Positions 17,640-25,878 of a DNA stretch of 64,000 nt are shown here, piece by piece. A program made the position numbers and the translations under genes. This DNA comes from SSC4 sp964443225 (lineage in GTDB: Bacteria; Chloroflexota; Anaerolineae; SSC4; Amarolineaceae): contig CAYUCC010000017.1 in assembly GCA_964443225.1 (NCBI GenBank), positions 1 through 64,000 of the forward strand, written 5' to 3'. The notes beneath the pieces are model-generated. The model was not told where the DNA came from and did not search any database. It saw nothing but the letters and a program-made list of their open reading frames with translations. Numbering within the stretch: position 1 is the first letter of the stretch; each line of letters opens with the position of its first letter.

Positions 17640-19628
17640 ATGGCGGAGCGCCCTGCGGTGATCGCACAGTTGGCCAAAGTGCTGGCCGGGCTGTACGCCG
17701 ATCGCGCCAGCACGGAGCGATTGGCGCGGTCGGCGGGGCTGGATATCACGCTGCTGGCGTTCGATGCGCGGGCGCTCAACACCTGGTCGGCGATCGTGCA
17801 GGAGGCGCAGTTTCAGGATCGTTTGGAGACGCTCCTGGGGCTGGTCAGCGGTGAGTACCCCAACTACGGACCCCTCGGAGCGGCTGTGCAGGCCTACCGT
17901 GATCTGGCGGCCGCACCACCTGCGCCGCAATCGACCGCCGCCGGCAGCCCGGCTGTGGTGGTTTCGGGGCAGGTGTTTCTGTCCTACAGCCGCGTCGACC
18001 GCGAGTACGTGGCGACGCTGGCGGGCGAGCTGGAGCGGCGTGGGTTTACCGTCTGGTACGACGACCGCATCGACCTGGGGCACCGTTGGTGGCGCACCAT
18101 CGAGCGGCAGATCGAGGTCTGTGCCGCGATGGTGGTCGTCATGTCGCCGGAAGCCCGTGACTCGGAGTGGGTCGAGCGGGAGATCATGCTGGCGCAGCGG
18201 GATAAGAAGCCGATCCTGCCGCTGCTGCTGCGCGGCAAAGGGCTGTCGCTGCTGATCAACCAGCAGTACGCCGACGTGCGCGGTGGAGAGTTGCCGCCTG
18301 ACGGCTTCTACGCGCGCCTGCGTCGCGCCGTACCGGTGCCTGGGCCGGCCCCTGCCAGCACCTCGGCTGAGATCACATCTGCCGTACCGGCTGGCCAGGC
18401 ACCATTGGACGTGACGGACCCCCTGGTGCTGCCGACCGGTACCGCCGAACTAATCTCGATTGCCGGATTGACCCTCTCCACTGGTCAGAAGATGGCGCTG
18501 GTCAAGGCCCTGCTGCGGTGCGAAGCGATGGCCAACCGCCAGCTGCGCGACACCGTCGTGACGGATTTGCCGGCACCGGTCAAACAGTCGATCCGGCGCA
18601 GCGACCAGGACCGGGCCGATGTCAACGCCATCGTCACGGCGTCGCTCAACTACCCAGATGGTCTGGCCGGGCTGATCGAGGTCGTACGCTTTTTCGAGGA
18701 AGACTCGTTTGGCATGCGGGCGGTGGATGAGATGCTGGTGGGCATAGGACTGGCCGCCCTCATTCCGGTCAAGACCGCGCCCCCAGCCATCGAAAAGACG
18801 TCAACACCAGCGGCAGCTTCGCCGGCAGAACTGCCATCAGTTACGGTTCCCGCCACCCCGCGCAGCACCCCAGCAGCCGAAGACAAACCCGCACCGATTC
18901 TGCGTCCACCGACCACGCCCATCGCCTTCGACTGGGTCGAGATCCCGGCTGGCGAATTTCTGATGGGGAGTGATCCACAGAAGGACGACAAGGCGTACAA
19001 TGCCGAAAAACCGCAGCACCGCCTCACGCTGCCCACATTTTGGATCACGCGCGTACCGGTGACGGTGGCGCAGTTTGCGGCGTTCGTCGATGCCACCGGG
19101 CATAAGATGTCGGGAATCATGAAAGTCAAGAACCAAGCCAACCATCCCGTGGTCAACGTGTCCCGGCATGACGCCAAGGCCTTCTGCCGGTGGGCCGGCG
19201 TGCAGCTGCCCAGCGAGGCCGAGTGGGAAAAGGCGGCGCGTGGTACGGATGGCCGCATCTATCCTTGGGGTGATACGTCACCGGACAAGAACCGCTGCAA
19301 TTTCGGCATGAACGTCAAAGATACGACCCCGGTCGGGCAGTATCCAGCCGGCGCCAGCCCCTACGGGCTGCTGGACATGAGTGGCAACGTGTGGGAGTGG
19401 ACGCGCAGTCTGTGGGGCAAAGACTCGAACAAGTCCGACTTCGCATATCCATACGACCCCAAGGACGGTCGCGAAGATCTGGGCGCACCGGACGACGTGC
19501 GTCGTGTGTTGCGTGGCGGGTCGTGGCTCGACTCCGCTGCCAACGTGCGCTGCGCGTACCGCATCCGCGTCGATCCGGGGGACTGGAACCTCTATGTCGG
19601 CCTCCGGCTCGTGGTCCCCGGCCTCTGA
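17640..19628 (+). CDS. Conflict-system protein: EAD1-like, TIR, EAD2-like and FGE/sulfatase-modifying-factor domains (662 aa)
   Basis: Residues about 4-88 fit an effector-associated death-like helical domain (EAD1 type). A TIR domain follows at about 111-200 (QVFLSYSRVD...WYDDRIDLG...SEWVEREI). E181, four residues after W177, is the likely NADase Glu. Residues about 275-368 resemble a second effector-associated domain (EAD2 type), then a Pro/Ala-rich linker. Residues 428-662 are an FGE-sulfatase (C-type-lectin-like) domain (WVEIPAGEFLMGS, SGNVWEWT, RVLRGGSW). The two catalytic Cys of true formylglycine-generating enzymes are replaced (D631 and V636 by my alignment), so the domain is probably a binding module. 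The gene sits between repeat-rich gaps inside the glycan cluster, and a terminator follows. It is probably an abortive-infection or signalling effector; partners are not in view. Confidence 0.82.
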   Translation: MAERPAVIAQLAKVLAGLYADRASTERLARSAGLDITLLAFDARALNTWSAIVQEAQFQDRLETLLGLVSGEYPNYGPLGAAVQAYRDLAAAPPAPQSTAAGSPAVVVSGQVFLSYSRVDREYVATLAGELERRGFTVWYDDRIDLGHRWWRTIERQIEVCAAMVVVMSPEARDSEWVEREIMLAQRDKKPILPLLLRGKGLSLLINQQYADVRGGELPPDGFYARLRRAVPVPGPAPASTSAEITSAVPAGQAPLDVTDPLVLPTGTAELISIAGLTLSTGQKMALVKALLRCEAMANRQLRDTVVTDLPAPVKQSIRRSDQDRADVNAIVTASLNYPDGLAGLIEVVRFFEEDSFGMRAVDEMLVGIGLAALIPVKTAPPAIEKTSTPAAASPAELPSVTVPATPRSTPAAEDKPAPILRPPTTPIAFDWVEIPAGEFLMGSDPQKDDKAYNAEKPQHRLTLPTFWITRVPVTVAQFAAFVDATGHKMSGIMKVKNQANHPVVNVSRHDAKAFCRWAGVQLPSEAEWEKAARGTDGRIYPWGDTSPDKNRCNFGMNVKDTTPVGQYPAGASPYGLLDMSGNVWEWTRSLWGKDSNKSDFAYPYDPKDGREDLGAPDDVRRVLRGGSWLDSAANVRCAYRIRVDPGDWNLYVGLRLVVPGL

Positions 19629-19689
19629 ACTCTGTTTTGCTATACGCAAGCCGGGCGAAGGTGTCCTGACCACGCAATCAAATGTGAAT

Positions 19690-19716
19690 GGCCGCCGGAG
19701 GCGGCCCGGATTTTTT
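19690..19716 (+). terminator. Intrinsic terminator after the TIR-FGE gene
   Basis: GGCCGCC (19690-19696) and GGCGGCC (19700-19706) form a 7-bp GC stem with a GGA loop, followed after four bases by TTTTTT (19711-19716). It lies 60 bp downstream of the stop. Confidence 0.8.
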
Positions 19717-19817
19717 CGCGGGGGGCCGGGTTGGCGTGTCCGTCCGCGAATTGCAGCCACGAATGCGCGAATCCACTGGGCGTTGGAATCCCGATTTCGT
19801 CCCGGCCTTTGTGCGTG

Positions 19818-19864
19818 GCGGTTGGAAACCGCGGCTACGCAGACGAAGCCCGCCTGCGCGGGCT
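19818..19864. repeat. Double-hairpin intergenic element
   Basis: Two adjacent perfect hairpins: GCGGTT/AACCGC (818-823 and 827-832, loop GGA) and AGCCCGC/GCGGGCT (847-853 and 858-864, loop CTGC). The combination resembles REP-like intergenic repeats I have seen in other bacterial genomes. It lies in the 490-bp gene-free gap between the TIR gene and the flippase-like gene. Confidence 0.65.
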
Positions 19865-19881
19865 GGGGTTGGGCGCGGCGC

Positions 19882-19998
19882 CAATCCGTTCCCCGAATCC
19901 GTTCCCAATCATCCGTTCAATCCGTTCCCCGAATTCGTTCCCAATCATCCGCTCAATCCGTTCCCCGAATCCGTTGACAGTGATCCGTTCAATCCGTT
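19882..19998. repeat. 36-bp tandem repeat, just over three copies
   Basis: CAATCCGTT recurs at 19882, 19918, 19954 and 19990, an exact 36-bp period. The first three units are nearly identical; the fourth runs into the 7-bp TACTCCN array. There are no spacers, so this is not a CRISPR array. Confidence 0.9.
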
Positions 19999-20000
19999 CC

Positions 20001-20069
20001 CCCCTACTCCGTACTCCCTACTCCGTACTCCCTACTCCGTACTCCCTACTCCGTACTCCCTCCGTTCAA
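20001..20069. repeat. 7-bp tandem repeat (TACTCCG/TACTCCC), longest array of the window
   Basis: About nine heptamers, alternating TACTCCG and TACTCCC, directly after the 36-bp repeat. A short stretch related to the CCTTCGTGGT dispersed repeat (20086-20106) follows, then the flippase-like gene at 20122. No gene is seen in 19629-20121. Confidence 0.9.
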
Positions 20070-20121
20070 TCCGTTCCCCCTCTTGGCGTCTGCGTGCCTT
20101 CGTGGTAAGATACCCCCTGCT

Positions 20122-21099
20122 ATGAGTGCTGTACCCGCCGAGCGATCGGCAAGTCATTGGAAAAGACGATTCACCACCCTGCGCCCCTGGCTCAGCGCCG
20201 GGGTTTTCGTATTGGCTCTGGCTTTCCTGGCAACCCTCCTCGCCAGCCAGTGGCAGCAGCTGCAGGCCTTCGCCTGGCAGGTCACGCCGGGGTGGGTGCT
20301 GTTGGCACTGGTCATTCTCTGGCTTACGTGGCTGCTCGAGCTGAACCAGTGGCGCTTCATCCTCGGCCGTCTGGGCGGGCCACTGCCTTGCCGCCGCGCA
20401 GCGCAGATCTGGTTCCTGTCGAACATCATCCGCTACATCCCGGGCAACGTCTGGCAGTTCCTGGGCATGGCCGAAATGGCCGCGGCCAATGGCGTGCCGC
20501 GCCTGGTGACCCTGGCCAGCATCGCCATCCACCAGGCGATTTCGACCCTGGCCGGACTGGTGCTCGCCGCGCTCTATTTTGCCAGCACCGGCACGGTCAC
20601 CTGGCTGGACACGCTGCGACCTCTCCTGTGGCTGGCGCCGGTGACCCTGGTTTTCCTCCATCCGCGCATCCTGCAGTGGGCGCTCAACTGGGCGCTGGCG
20701 CTGGTCAAACGGCCGGCGGTGCAGGTGACGCTGACGCTGCGTGATTTGCTGCGCCTCTTCGGCGCTTACCTGGTGGTGTGGCTCGGTTTTGGCCTCGGCT
20801 TTGCCGCCCTGGTACGTGCCTTCATGCCGCTGCCCGCTGGCGCCGTACCCTGGCTGATTGCTGCTTTCGCCGCCGCCTACGTGCTCGGTTACCTGAGCAT
20901 GCTGACCCCCAGCGGCCTGGGGGTGCGCGAGGGGGTGTTGGTGCTGCTGCTGGAACCGCTCCTACCCGCCCCACTGCCGGTCGTCATCGCCCTGGCGGCA
21001 CGCATCTGGATGACGTTGGGTGAGCTGGGGGCCGCCAGCGTGGCGGCGTTGACCCTGCGTCACACGCGCCCATCCCACATGGCGGAGCCGCCCACGTGA
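20122..21099 (+). CDS. Lysylphosphatidylglycerol-synthase-TM/flippase-like integral membrane protein, 325 aa
   Basis: Polytopic inner-membrane protein with seven to eight hydrophobic helices, matching the UPF0104/LPG_synthase_TM group (the flippase-like half of MprF). The signature SNIIRYIPGNVWQFLG (residues about 97-112) and MLTPSGLGVREG (about 268-279) are the conserved polar motifs of the family. In glycan clusters such proteins are thought to help move lipid-linked substrates. ATG 20122 is preferred because a longer frame starts inside the upstream repeat; no strong ribosome binding site is seen. The GTG of the next gene overlaps its stop (GTGA). Confidence 0.85.
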   Translation: MSAVPAERSASHWKRRFTTLRPWLSAGVFVLALAFLATLLASQWQQLQAFAWQVTPGWVLLALVILWLTWLLELNQWRFILGRLGGPLPCRRAAQIWFLSNIIRYIPGNVWQFLGMAEMAAANGVPRLVTLASIAIHQAISTLAGLVLAALYFASTGTVTWLDTLRPLLWLAPVTLVFLHPRILQWALNWALALVKRPAVQVTLTLRDLLRLFGAYLVVWLGFGLGFAALVRAFMPLPAGAVPWLIAAFAAAYVLGYLSMLTPSGLGVREGVLVLLLEPLLPAPLPVVIALAARIWMTLGELGAASVAALTLRHTRPSHMAEPPT

Positions 21100-23729
21100 C
21101 CACTGGGGTTCCACGCCGTCCATCCCTGACCGCGCGCATACCCGCCATTGGCGCCAGCGGTTGGCTGCTCATCCTGCTCGTGCTCCTCTACGCCGCGGGC
21201 TTCTCGATCCTCTCGATCCGCCCGCACACGGCGCAGCGTACGAACATGGCCGACCTGGGCCAGATCGACCTGGCGATCTGGAATACGAGCCAGGGCCGCT
21301 TCGTGCAGGAGGTCAAGGGGGAGGCGGTCAGCACCAGGCTGACCGATCACGTCGAGCCAATCTTCCTGGCGGTGGGTCTGGTCTTTCGATTATGGGACGA
21401 CGTGCGCGCCCTGTTGATCTTGCAGACGCTGGCCCTGGCCCTGGGCGCGTTTCCCGTTTACTGGCTGGCGCGCGACCTGATAGGCAGCGTAGCGCAGGTG
21501 ACGTCGCGTGCGGCGGGTGCGTTCGGGCTGCTCTTTGCCTTCACCTACCTGATGTTCCCCGCCCTGCAGGCCGCCAACCTGACCGAGTTCCACGCCATTC
21601 CGTTGGCCGTGCCATTCGTCATGTTTGCTTTCTGGTTCCTGCACAAGCGCAAGTGGGTCGGTTTTGTGGCGGCCAACCTGCTGCTGCTGTCGGTGAAAGA
21701 AGAAGCGGCGCTGCTGGCCTTCATGCTGGGTACGGCCGCCGTGTGGATCGTGGCGCGTGATGCGGTGCGGGCCGCGCCGCGGGGGACACGGCTGCGGGCG
21801 CTGGCGCGCAGCCTGCTGCATCCACCGGCCGGTCCGCTGGTGATGGGGCTGAGTCTGGCCTGGTTCTTCACCGCCACCTTCGTCATCATCCCCCACTACG
21901 CCAGCCAGGCCTACGGTATCGAGCAGTCGGTCTACTTCGACCGCTTCGGTCCCCTGGGTGACAGCCCGTTGGCCATCGTACGCAGCTTCTTCACCCGGCC
22001 CGATCTGGTGTGGCAGATCGTCCGTGAGGCGCCGCGTGTGCACTACCTGCTCGGTCTGCTGGCATCGGCCGGCTTTTTGAGCCTGTTGGGACCCGAGATT
22101 CTGCTGCTGGGGGCGCCGCTGCTGCTGGTCAACCTCTTCAGCGCCTACCCCGCGCAGTACAGCGGCGAGTTTCACTATTCGGCGCCGCTGGTGCCCTATT
22201 TCGTGGTGGCGGCGATCGTGGGGACGCGGCGCATCGTGGCCATCAGCGCACGCTTGGCCGCACGCGGCGGTGGTCTCGGTGTGCACCGCACTCTCTGGCT
22301 GTTAGCATCCTGGCTGCTGGCCTGGATGTTGATCTACCAGATCATCGCCGGCTGGACACCCATCGGGCGCGAGTTCCGTTGGGACACGGTGACCCCACAC
22401 CACCGCCTGCTCGACCGTTTTGCCGCTCAGGTGCCCGCCGGGGAACCGGGCAGCGTGACCACCGCACTCTACCCGCACTTCAGCCACCGTGAAAAGCTGA
22501 CAAAGTTTCCACTGCTGGGGGACGCAACCTGGGTCCTGGTCGACGTCACCGGCACGACCGACAGCCATCCGGCAGTGGTGCAGGAAAAGGTGCTCGATCT
22601 GCTGCAAGGCGGCTGGCGTGTGATGGATGCCGCCGACGGCTACGTGCTGCTGCGCCAGGGCGGAGATCGAGCAGAATCACCGTGTGATCGCACCGCCGGG
22701 GCCGCCGCCTATGCCGCATGCCACCTACCCGACGCCTTCTTCGACTTCGCTCGTGCTGACCGCTCCGGTCTCCTGCCGGAACGGCCGGCGCGTGTTCTGC
22801 TGCCAGGTTCGCCGGCGCTGCCTTTGCCGGCCCCCTCGATCACCAGCAGCCTGGTCTATTCCTCGTCGTTGGCGCTGCGCGGCTTCGATGTGATCGACGA
22901 TGGAAAATGGGGTTTGACGCGCTGGCGGGGATATTGGCAGGCCGATCAAACGCTGCCTTCAGACCTGCAGGTGCGCCAGTTTATGGTCACACCGGAGGGC
23001 ACCGTGGCCGACGATCCGTCGCAGCGACCGCCGGTGGCGCTGTTGTGGTATCCGCCCGCCCGTTGGACACCTGGGGAGACCATCCTCGTCGAGACGCTGC
23101 CCTGGTACCTGCCCGACCAATGGGCGCCTGCGGCCGGCGTTTTCCGGGGCGTCGACTGGAACGATCCACGCGGGCGCTGGACGGTTACTGGCGATGCGCC
23201 GCTTTTTGATGCCAGTACGTGGGCGCAGCTGCCCGCGTGGCAGCGCGAAGGGCGCACCCTGCGTCCGCTGGAACCGCCCAAGGCAGGCAGGACGGCTGCG
23301 CCGCTGGCTCAGTGGGGCACACCGGAAGGCGGCACGTGGGGCAGCCTGCTCGACGCCGCACTGCCGGCGACACCGTTGGCTGCCGGCCAGCCTGTGACGG
23401 TGACTTTGACCTGGGAACTGGCGCAGCCCGCAGCGCACGACGATGCCGTATTTGTGCACCTGCGTGATGCCGCGGGCAACACTGTGGCGCAGGCCGATGG
23501 ACAGCCAACCTGGTTCGGTGTCCGGCCTTTCACCACATGGCCGGCGGGTGTGCCGGGTGCCGACGTGCGGGTGATCGAACCGGCTGCGCTGCGGCCCGGC
23601 GAAACGTACACGCTGGTGGTGGGGTTATACGATCCTGTCACCGGTCAGCGCCTGGACGTGATTGGCCAGGATGGGGCTGTCGTGGGCAACGAGGTTACGG
23701 TGGCTACGCGGGTCATCGAAGGAGACTGA
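21096..23729 (+). CDS. DUF2079-type large membrane protein, 877 aa
   Basis: About ten hydrophobic helices in the first about 430 residues, then a long soluble beta-rich C-terminal half probably outside the membrane. The N-terminal loop contains DLGQIDLAIWNTSQGRF and RLTDHVEPIF, the hallmark segments of DUF2079, a family thought to be related to GT-C membrane glycosyltransferases. The C-terminal part (about 590-870) contains two Ig- or jelly-roll-like domains (VTVTLTWELAQPA, PGETYTLVVGLYDPVTG) like those seen in O-mannosyltransferase-type proteins. It overlaps the flippase-like gene by four bases and is followed 3 bp later by the epimerase gene, so all are one operon. Activity not proven. Confidence 0.82.
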   Translation: MTTGVPRRPSLTARIPAIGASGWLLILLVLLYAAGFSILSIRPHTAQRTNMADLGQIDLAIWNTSQGRFVQEVKGEAVSTRLTDHVEPIFLAVGLVFRLWDDVRALLILQTLALALGAFPVYWLARDLIGSVAQVTSRAAGAFGLLFAFTYLMFPALQAANLTEFHAIPLAVPFVMFAFWFLHKRKWVGFVAANLLLLSVKEEAALLAFMLGTAAVWIVARDAVRAAPRGTRLRALARSLLHPPAGPLVMGLSLAWFFTATFVIIPHYASQAYGIEQSVYFDRFGPLGDSPLAIVRSFFTRPDLVWQIVREAPRVHYLLGLLASAGFLSLLGPEILLLGAPLLLVNLFSAYPAQYSGEFHYSAPLVPYFVVAAIVGTRRIVAISARLAARGGGLGVHRTLWLLASWLLAWMLIYQIIAGWTPIGREFRWDTVTPHHRLLDRFAAQVPAGEPGSVTTALYPHFSHREKLTKFPLLGDATWVLVDVTGTTDSHPAVVQEKVLDLLQGGWRVMDAADGYVLLRQGGDRAESPCDRTAGAAAYAACHLPDAFFDFARADRSGLLPERPARVLLPGSPALPLPAPSITSSLVYSSSLALRGFDVIDDGKWGLTRWRGYWQADQTLPSDLQVRQFMVTPEGTVADDPSQRPPVALLWYPPARWTPGETILVETLPWYLPDQWAPAAGVFRGVDWNDPRGRWTVTGDAPLFDASTWAQLPAWQREGRTLRPLEPPKAGRTAAPLAQWGTPEGGTWGSLLDAALPATPLAAGQPVTVTLTWELAQPAAHDDAVFVHLRDAAGNTVAQADGQPTWFGVRPFTTWPAGVPGADVRVIEPAALRPGETYTLVVGLYDPVTGQRLDVIGQDGAVVGNEVTVATRVIEGD

Positions 23730-23732
23730 GGC

Positions 23733-24728
23733 ATGGCCGACTACCTGGATGTCTATCGTAATACGCGCGTGCTGATTACCGGCGGTTTGGGGTTCATCGG
23801 CTCGAACCTGGCCATACGCCTGGTCGAGCTGGGCGCGCAGGTGTTGATCGTCGATTCGCTGCTGCCCGACTACGGCGGCAACGGCTTCAACGTCGATCCG
23901 GTGCGTGACGCCGTGCGCGTCAACATCGCCGACGTGCGCGACCCACACGCGATGAACGCGCTGGTGCCGGGTCAGGACTTTCTCTTCAACCTGGCGGGCC
24001 AGGTCAGCCACCTCGATTCGATGACCGATCCCTTCACCGATCTGGACATCAATACGCGCAGCCAGCTGAGCATTCTGGAGGCCTGCCGTTATCACAACCC
24101 AGACATCAAAATTGTGTATGCGGGCACGCGCCAGCAGTACGGCAAACCGGATTATCTGCCGCTCGACGAGCGTCACCTCCAGCACCCCACCGACGTCAAC
24201 GGTGTAAACAAACTGGCGGGCGAGTGGTACCACATCATCTATCACCAGGTCTACGGTCTGCGTGCGACCTCGCTGCGTCTGACGAACACCTATGGCCCGC
24301 GCCAGTTGATGCGTCACAACCGCCAGGGATTCATTGCCTGGTTCGTGCGCCTGGCCATGGACGGGCAGGAGATCGCGGTCTACGGCGATGGACGTCAACG
24401 CCGCGACCTGACCTACGTCGATGATGTGGTGGATGCATTCTTACGTGCCGGGGCCAGTGATGCGGCCAACGGCCAGGTGTTCAACCTGGGCGGTGCGACA
24501 CCGGTTGAACTGGGCGAGCTGGCCCATCTCCTGGTCGATCTCACCGGCCGCGGCAGCGTCCGGGTGATACCCTGGCCCGCCGATCGCGCCAAAATCGACA
24601 TTGGCGATGTCTACTCCAGTTATGCGCGTATCGAGGCCGTGCTCGCCTGGCGCCCAACCGTCGAGCTGCGTGACGGTCTTACGCGCATGATTGCGTATTA
24701 CGCAGACCACCGCGCTCACTACTGGTAA
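23733..24728 (+). CDS. NAD-dependent epimerase/dehydratase (extended SDR), 331 aa
   Basis: Rossmann N terminus with ITGGLGFIGSN (GxxGxxG, residues 17-23) and the extended-SDR segments NLAGQVSHLDSM, LRLTNTYGPRQ and FNLGG. The usual catalytic YxxxK is altered: the segment reads DVNGVNK, so Asn156 stands where Tyr is expected, with Lys160 kept. I have the impression that this NG(V/I)NK form is conserved in a subfamily from cyanobacteria and Chloroflexota, so it may be a functional variant rather than damage. It probably modifies a nucleotide sugar for the glycan cluster, directly upstream of a DegT aminotransferase (8 bp gap). Confidence 0.85.
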   Translation: MADYLDVYRNTRVLITGGLGFIGSNLAIRLVELGAQVLIVDSLLPDYGGNGFNVDPVRDAVRVNIADVRDPHAMNALVPGQDFLFNLAGQVSHLDSMTDPFTDLDINTRSQLSILEACRYHNPDIKIVYAGTRQQYGKPDYLPLDERHLQHPTDVNGVNKLAGEWYHIIYHQVYGLRATSLRLTNTYGPRQLMRHNRQGFIAWFVRLAMDGQEIAVYGDGRQRRDLTYVDDVVDAFLRAGASDAANGQVFNLGGATPVELGELAHLLVDLTGRGSVRVIPWPADRAKIDIGDVYSSYARIEAVLAWRPTVELRDGLTRMIAYYADHRAHYW

Positions 24729-24736
24729 TATCAACG

Positions 24737-25855
24737 GTGACAACGATGAGTGTGCCATTCAACGACCTGGCTGCGCAGCATGCAGCCATCGCCGACGAGT
24801 TGGAAGCGGCGGCCCAACGGGTGCTGCGCAGCGGCTGGTATATCCTGGGTCCCGAGGTCGAAGCATTCGAGGCCGAATTTGCCGCCTGGCTGGGTTTGCC
24901 GGATGGTCAACACGCCGTCGGTGTGAACTCCGGTACCGATGCCCTGCACCTGGCGCTGCGTGCGTGCGAAATTGGGCCGGGTGACGAGGTCATCACCGTC
25001 AGTCACACGGCGGTGGCCACCGCAGCGGCTGTTGCGCTGACGGGTGCGCGGCCCGTGTTTGTCGACATCGACCCCGTCACGTTCACCCTCGATCCCGCCC
25101 GGCTGACGAATGCCGTGACCCCGCGCACACGGGCCATCATTCCGGTGCACCTCTACGGGCAGCCTGCCGATCTGCAGCCGATCCTGACGATTGCAGAGTC
25201 TGCGCAGCTGAAGGTGATCGAGGACTGTGCCCAGGCACACGGTGCGACTTATCACGGCCGGCCGGTGGGCACGTGGGGTGACCTCGCCTGTTTCAGTTTC
25301 TATCCGACCAAAAACCTGGGTGCCGCGGGTGATGGCGGGATGGTGGTCAGCGGTGATGCCAACCTCGCCCAGCGGATACGCCTGCTGCGCGAGTACGGTT
25401 GGGCACCAGGCGCACGCTACGTCAGCCAGGTGGACGGTCTCAACAGTCGCCTGGATGAGCTGCAGGCGGCTCTCCTGCGAGTCAAGCTGCGTCACCTGGA
25501 CGATTGGAATATGCGGCGGCAGGCATTGGCGGCGCGTTACGGCGAACTGTTGGCCGGTGCGGATCTCCGGGTGCCCGTGGTGCGGCCCGGCGGCACGCAC
25601 GTTTATCACCTCTACGTCGTACGTCACCCGCGTCGCGACGCCCTGCGTCGATCGCTGCAAACGCAGGGCATCGTTACGCTGATCCACTACCCGCTGCCCA
25701 TCCATCAGCAGCCGGCCTACCGGCATCTGACCCCGCCCGGTGGTTTGCCTGTGACAGAGTCGATTGCCCAAGAGATCGTATCGCTGCCCTTATACCCCGA
25801 AATGCCCGACACTCACGTGTCGATCGTGGCGGCGGCGGTACGGGCGTTGGCGTGA
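24737..25855 (+). CDS. DegT/DnrJ/EryC1/StrS family PLP aminotransferase, second copy, 372 aa
   Basis: PLP-dependent sugar aminotransferase with K192 in FSFYPTKNLG as the Schiff-base lysine and IEDCAQAHGA (D163) for cofactor contact. GVNSGTDALHLALRACEIGPGDEV and the C-terminal IHYPLPIHQQPAYRHL match the group that makes 3- or 4-amino sugars. The start may be GTG 24737 or ATG 24746 (three residues shorter). It closes the operon that begins at 20122. With the SDR upstream and the Gfo/Idh dehydrogenase at 7562 it could make a dideoxy amino sugar. The next gene is convergent, 23 bp away, with no clear terminator between. Confidence 0.9.
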   Translation: MTTMSVPFNDLAAQHAAIADELEAAAQRVLRSGWYILGPEVEAFEAEFAAWLGLPDGQHAVGVNSGTDALHLALRACEIGPGDEVITVSHTAVATAAAVALTGARPVFVDIDPVTFTLDPARLTNAVTPRTRAIIPVHLYGQPADLQPILTIAESAQLKVIEDCAQAHGATYHGRPVGTWGDLACFSFYPTKNLGAAGDGGMVVSGDANLAQRIRLLREYGWAPGARYVSQVDGLNSRLDELQAALLRVKLRHLDDWNMRRQALAARYGELLAGADLRVPVVRPGGTHVYHLYVVRHPRRDALRRSLQTQGIVTLIHYPLPIHQQPAYRHLTPPGGLPVTESIAQEIVSLPLYPEMPDTHVSIVAAAVRALA

Positions 25856-25878
25856 CGCCAGATTGCCACCGGCTGCGC

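Noticed and set aside
19882..19998. CRISPR-like array
   Set aside because: The 36-bp units are directly joined with no spacers, and no cas gene is present. It is a plain tandem repeat.
17640..20121. Diversity-generating retroelement target (FGE/C-type-lectin domain at the C terminus)
   Set aside because: No reverse transcriptase, no template repeat matching the 3' end of the gene and no adenine-biased variable region were seen in the window.
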